Origin: Bipolaris cookei
Taxonomy: Eukaryota; Ascomycota; Dothideomycetes; Pleosporales; Pleosporaceae
DNA: 61,323 nucleotides
Direction of reading: 5' to 3'
NCBI GenBank assembly: GCA_002286855.1
Contig: NRSV01000111.1
Coordinates: forward strand, 1 to 61,323
The translations under genes were made by a program, and so were the position numbers. Below the pieces are notes generated by a model that saw nothing but the letters and a program-made list of their open reading frames with translations, ran no database searches and was not told the origin of the DNA. Shown here piece after piece: positions 57,633 through 61,323 of the stretch. Position 1 is the stretch's first letter; each line of letters opens with the position of its first letter.

Positions 57633-57826
57633 CAGTCGTTAGCGATTGCGGCTTCACCTCTGCGTGCAGCATTCAACAAAATCAGTCATCGTTAGATCGA
57701 TGACTGACCAATCACATCGACTATTCCGTAGCAGACATCTAGCGCTAAGTCACATACGGAGGGTGAGACAGTTCAAAACCGTTGCGCAGCTGTGCGCAGG
57801 GGTGAAGCCGCAATCGCTAGCAACTG
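57633..57826. mobile_element. MITE family 1, copy C (194 bp, inverted to copy A)
   Basis: Same TA-flanked element as 48239-48432 in the opposite orientation, with only a few differences (for example GCTAGCAACTG against the corresponding end of copy A). Near identity suggests recent mobility. Confidence 0.92.
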
Positions 57827-58284
57827 TAGGAGCAAAGCCGTTTCACGGATATGCTGCCGCCCTGCTTACCTTGATGGCTGCTGAACGTCGCACTTGACCT
57901 TTTGGGTTGCCATTATTGCTGTGATACTCACCTCGTAAGACGTCAGGTGACTTGCTGTTTTGAGCTTACCTCTATTCAGCTAGCTTGACAGTTTCACTTA
58001 CGTCAACACTGCTGATTGGTGCATAAATACGGATGTACCTAACTAGCTAGATTGATGAAGTTAACAGTTGCGTAACAAACGCGCGCATTGTAGTGCTATT
58101 AGCGCTATACATATCTAGGTTATGTGTGTCTGCTCATAAAAGTGTAAGCAACTTATGCGAGTTATCCGGCACGATGGCGTTGACTGTCACGGTAACCACC
58201 GGGTTGCCATAACACCTGGATTCTGCTGCTGATTGGCTGAGTGCTACCGAGGTACTACACGTACGCTAGCCACCCATGATATAT

Positions 58285-58287
58285 NNN
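58285..58287. other. Assembly gap (NNN)
   Basis: Three N bases inside an AT-rich ATATAT context. This marks a scaffolding or sequence-uncertainty point, so the true distance here is unknown. Confidence 1.
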
Positions 58288-58319
58288 ATATATTCTGTTG
58301 ACGAATTTCTGTTCTGATT

Positions 58320-58416
58320 CCTTACGCAACGTCTTGAGTCTTCACAGATAGTGTACGTAGCAATTCACCAACGCTTCCCAAAGCTTTTGGATTCGTGCTC
58401 CTAGCATCTTGTGACA
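58320..58416. repeat. Perfect 97-bp inverted repeat, left half
   Basis: Pairs base for base with 61227-61323 (coordinates sum to 119643). It covers the splice acceptor and first codons of the MFS exon. The right half ends exactly at the window edge, so the repeat may continue beyond. Confidence 0.95.
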
Positions 58417-58988
58417 GCCTGTTAGCCTTGCTCGGTGCAGAGAGGTCGGCCGCATCCGATGTATCGCTGAACCTACTCTCTGGATTTGGCATCGGCGTCC
58501 TTCTGACAGCCCTAGCATATAGCGCTCAAGAGAATAAGAAAGACGCTAAGATATGGGAAGCGACCATGTTTTTCGTCTTCATGCGCTACCTAGGAAGTGT
58601 CTCAGGCTTAGTCACCGTCGGGCTTGCGTTCCAGCGTTTGTTGCGAAGTAACCTTGGATCGACTAAGTTCAGCAACGAGGCTGACAACATGACCAAGTAT
58701 GCCACCACACTCATGTACTCGATTCGGGAGATGTCGAGCTTGGAAGACAAAAAGATCTTGATCAACGTCACTGAGAAAGCTCTGCGCACAGTATGGCTAT
58801 CGTTGTCGCTGGTATCCCTGGCGACGTTTCTGCTGAGCTGTGGGGCATTTGTCGCGGGTAGAGACCAGCAAAGGCAGGAAAGCCAAGTGCGTTCACCGAG
58901 CATTGACAGCATACCACAAACTCCTGAAACCAAGGAAATTAATTTCAAGCTGGAGTTACCTGATTCCCCTCTTGAGGTCAAGTTTTAA
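58348..58988 (+). CDS. MFS (DHA2-type) drug transporter, 3' exon
   Basis: An exon starts after a CTTCACAG acceptor at 58347 and runs to a stop at 58988. It encodes the last helices of a 14-helix DHA2-type major facilitator: LSGFGIGVLLTALAYSAQ, MRYLGSVSGLVTVGLAFQ, and the closing TVWLSLSLVSLATFLLS segment, followed by a polar tail. The upstream exons are not found; the sequence before the acceptor belongs to a 97-bp inverted repeat next to an assembly gap. The gene is therefore truncated in this assembly, or its 5' part lies in misplaced sequence. Confidence 0.65.
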
Positions 58989-60355
58989 TAAGCTAGAATA
59001 AGATAGTTCGCTACGGCCATCAGCTACTCGCAGGAGTGCGCACCCCACTGTAGGCGTGCAGCGGCAAAATTGGCGCTTAGGACGCAAGAGAAGTGTTTCT
59101 TTTTTTTCAAGTTCAATGCTAGATGGGCTGTTTCTGTCGTCTAGGCTTTCTATCAGCAGGGCATTTGCTCTCTATGTGTGGTCTTCCTGTGATGAATTGC
59201 AAAATAGAAGCAAATTTCACGCTTCCTGCAATTATATTGTTCTTTTAGCTATAGTTAGCGTAAATGTGGTGTCTTCAAATGCAGATGGGTATACCCAAAC
59301 TTAGTAAGTGCGTCCGAACCAGTGGCGCTGCCCTAATCCTCCATCACCTCGTACCTAACAAAAAAAAACGCGATAACTACCGAGGCTCGTGCAGGCTTCA
59401 GTTGTGTCATTTTTTGGCTTGTCGTAGACAACCAGTATGATAACAGCCTTGAGGCTGACGATGGTAGTCAACGTGGTCAGCAGCGTGATCCTTTTTGAAA
59501 CATACAAGGGTTGGCTCGCTTGCGCTTTGCTGATCTAACGCTTTTATGCCTAGTCACTTGTATGACACAATATGCACACTCCTGCAACGAAAAGGCTTAC
59601 CGCCCGCCAAGACGCTATCGCCTGATTGGTAGATTGTGCAGAGATGAGATAACCGTTTTCAAAGAGTGAGCACTTTGCTCGGTGAGAATAGCAAGGCCAG
59701 TGGCACCGTTGAAACTAAACAAGGCTGAGAATTAAAGCAGCAGAACAATGAACAAAACCATAGAAGTGCAGGCTGCGAGCGATGCAACATAATCTTTTAC
59801 TAATAAACGACTGAGAGCTATATGATAGTTACGCTTCCCGACATTCAGGTCTTGAAGGATTATCGGAAACCACATAATATTGAGAGGTGAAAAAACCTAA
59901 CTATAATTAGAACCGCATTCATTGCACCTGAAGAGGGAAAGCACTTCGGTTGATTTGAACACATAATGGAAGTCCTTCTTCGTGGTCACGGCAGCAAAAG
60001 GCGTCCCCTATTTCCCGCATCACCAACACTCGAGTCAACTCGGCAATACAGCCAACGCCCCATACAACCTCCGCTGCCTCAACAGCAACTACCAGTCATC
60101 TTGCCATGTATAATCCGCGATGTGGAGCCAACTAGAAGGCAGACAAGGCCACTGCGAAGAATTGCTAAGAATACAGCCCTCAGGCTGAAGACATAGACGC
60201 TGGTAGCTAAGGTGAGTAGTCCGTCGCTTCTTCTGTTTTACACATGGTCGCTTCGACACAGAGGAGCTGGTACGGGCGGTGAAGGAAGTAGCAAAGTAGC
60301 GAGGCCTGCAGAACGACGTGTTGCTTAAAGTCAAGTCTGCTCGTACTCGCAAGGC
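58989..60355. other. No gene recognised
   Basis: Short frames only; a 76-codon plus frame at 59966-60196 with a Pro/Gln-rich stretch is unrecognised. A GGTGAGTAG donor-like sequence follows at about 60209. Confidence 0.35.
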
Positions 60356-60763
60356 GTGCGTTGTGTGGTATATACAAAAGACTATATGCTAACGTCTATA
60401 GCTTCGGATGCGCACAACTGGCGGGGCCCTGAGCTGCTAAAAGATAAGCTCAAGTACGTGGTCTCAATTGGTACGGTGGTGCCGTCGCTTAACGCGTTCA
60501 AGGACGGCCTCTTTCACGTCGGCAAGACACTGACTACGGCAGTTGCAGAGACGGAGCACACCGCAGCTTCGGCGCGAGCAGGGGCTGCTGAACAGCATAG
60601 GGCGGTACTACCGGTTAATGTAATGCGAGGCCAGAAGGCATTGCTGGAGGAGGCGAAGAAGGTCAAGGAGATCGCTGCAGCGGCGCGACGGTACATCAGT
60701 TCACAGGAATTGCATGGGCAGGTGCAGGCGTGTGCGGGCAGCGTCGCCGGCCGGGAGTGTTAG
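60356..60763 (+). CDS. Hypothetical Ala-rich helical protein
   Basis: A 135-codon frame rich in Ala, Glu and Lys (AETEHTAASARAGAAEQ, ALLEEAKKVKEIAAAARRY) predicts a helical or coiled-coil protein. It has no ATG-proximal domain. It directly precedes a diverged transposon segment and may be part of the same mobile element. Confidence 0.3.
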   Translation: MRCVVYTKDYMLTSIASDAHNWRGPELLKDKLKYVVSIGTVVPSLNAFKDGLFHVGKTLTTAVAETEHTAASARAGAAEQHRAVLPVNVMRGQKALLEEAKKVKEIAAAARRYISSQELHGQVQACAGSVAGREC

Positions 60764-60765
60764 TG

Positions 60766-60967
60766 TCAGAATATGGGCATAATTTGGGTGGTTGGTAGAA
60801 TCCGGATGCCCGCCGCATACCCATATTGTATGATTAGTCAGCGTGCACGATCCACCACGATCATTTCAGTGAGATCAGACACAATAGACAATACAATTCG
60901 ATCAATAATCACAGTTGTTTATCACAGTTGAATCCCCGTCTTTAAATTAATCACAATCTGACAGTTA
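60766..60967. mobile_element. Diverged transposon segment (as 17157-17380)
   Basis: About 200 bp match 17157-17380 in the same orientation: TCAGAATATGG, GGTGGTT, GATTAGTCAG, AATAATCACAGTT, TTATCACAGTTGAATCC and CACAATC. The match runs from outside the transposase into its antisense 3' coding end, so the segment comes from the same transposon family. It is old. Confidence 0.75.
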
Positions 60968-61226
60968 GTTTGGTTGTCACCTTCATCATCAACTCCTGTA
61001 GTTAGGTAAAACATGTATAAACTTCAGCGAGCGAGATCCCGCAAGGCTAGATCTCTAACACAAGTAGGGGTATATCGCAAACAGCACCGACATCGATGCG
61101 GCAATGAAGGATGATGACTTGGCTGGAGCTAGAGCGATTCAGGAGGAGTCCCTGCTACTAAGCGAGACAGGGTTGTGTGTGGAAGCTTCTCGTAACCACT
61201 CTTTTAAGTTGACCCTTGACTGTCAA

Positions 61227-61323
61227 TGTCACAAGATGCTAGGAGCACGAATCCAAAAGCTTTGGGAAGCGTTGGTGAATTGCTACGTACACTATCTGTG
61301 AAGACTCAAGACGTTGCGTAAGG
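61227..61323. repeat. Perfect 97-bp inverted repeat, right half
   Basis: Reverse complement of 58320-58416. It ends at the window edge. Confidence 0.95.

Noticed and set aside
60766..60930. Solo LTR of a retrotransposon (TGTCAG...ATCACA)
   Set aside because: It looks like an LTR with TG/CA ends, but the similarity to 17157-17380 continues past the supposed end into transposase coding sequence, so a piece of the DNA transposon is the better reading.
1..61323. Telomeric TTAGGG arrays, tRNA or rRNA genes, CRISPR arrays
   Set aside because: I looked for TTAGGG runs, tRNA-like T-arm motifs and regular spacer arrays and saw none. The subtelomeric idea rests only on repeat density and gene content.

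Overview
The window looks like a gene-poor, repeat-rich stretch of a filamentous ascomycete genome, most likely a Dothideomycete (Pleosporales-like). The evidence is short GT-AG introns of about 42 to 79 nt, typical fungal families (PTH11-type membrane proteins, Zn2Cys6 regulator, AA11-type LPMO, serine-rich cupredoxin, F-box, 2EXR and BTB proteins, HMT1-type ABC transporter, DUF3295 protein) and fungal mobile elements (LINE with RNase H, pogo/Fot1-like transposon, TA-flanked MITEs). No bacterial operons, rRNA genes or CRISPR arrays were seen, and no tRNA was recognised by eye. Three N bases at 58285-58287 show that it is an assembled scaffold.

Layout. 1-5320: inverted 3' ends of one LINE family flank about 3.2 kb with one Cys-rich unknown ORF. 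5321-19080: a very large inverted duplication. The left arm (5321-10248) and right arm (16286-19080) carry the same dead pogo-like transposon and about 104 bp of shared flank. The left arm is split by a second LINE with a 14-bp target-site duplication, and the right arm keeps the unoccupied site. The roughly 6-kb spacer holds a LINE fragment, a GCGTTTGG-rich tandem repeat and an Est1-type nucleic-acid-binding protein gene. 19.3-26.4 kb: a Lys-rich unknown protein, an AA11-type LPMO, a convergent cupredoxin-like membrane-anchored protein, a MITE, a POT1-like OB-fold fragment and an F-box/LRR gene. 27-38.5 kb: unknown ORFs, two minisatellites, a broken Myb-like gene, a DUF3295 gene, and an HMT1-type vacuolar ABC transporter frame interrupted by two in-frame TAG codons.

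39.3-44.7 kb: an intact five-exon amino-acid permease, a five-exon PTH11-like protein and a second multispanning protein with a GC-AG intron. 45.7-50.1 kb: a caspase-like remnant, a 2EXR/F-box-like gene, a cluster of three MITEs and a BTB gene. 50.4-57.0 kb: an old transposon fragment, a secreted CAP-domain protein, a decayed unknown gene and a Zn2Cys6 regulator lacking the usual C-terminal part. 57.6-61.3 kb: another MITE, a DHA2-type MFS 3' exon whose start lies in a perfect 97-bp inverted repeat ending at the window edge, and a diverged transposon piece.

No biosynthetic cluster was recognised. The genes appear to be individual loci in a repeat-rich, possibly subtelomeric compartment: secreted or surface proteins, transporters, regulators, and many truncated or interrupted genes. 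Gene models with introns were built by hand from splice signals and family alignment by memory, so exon ends are inferred.
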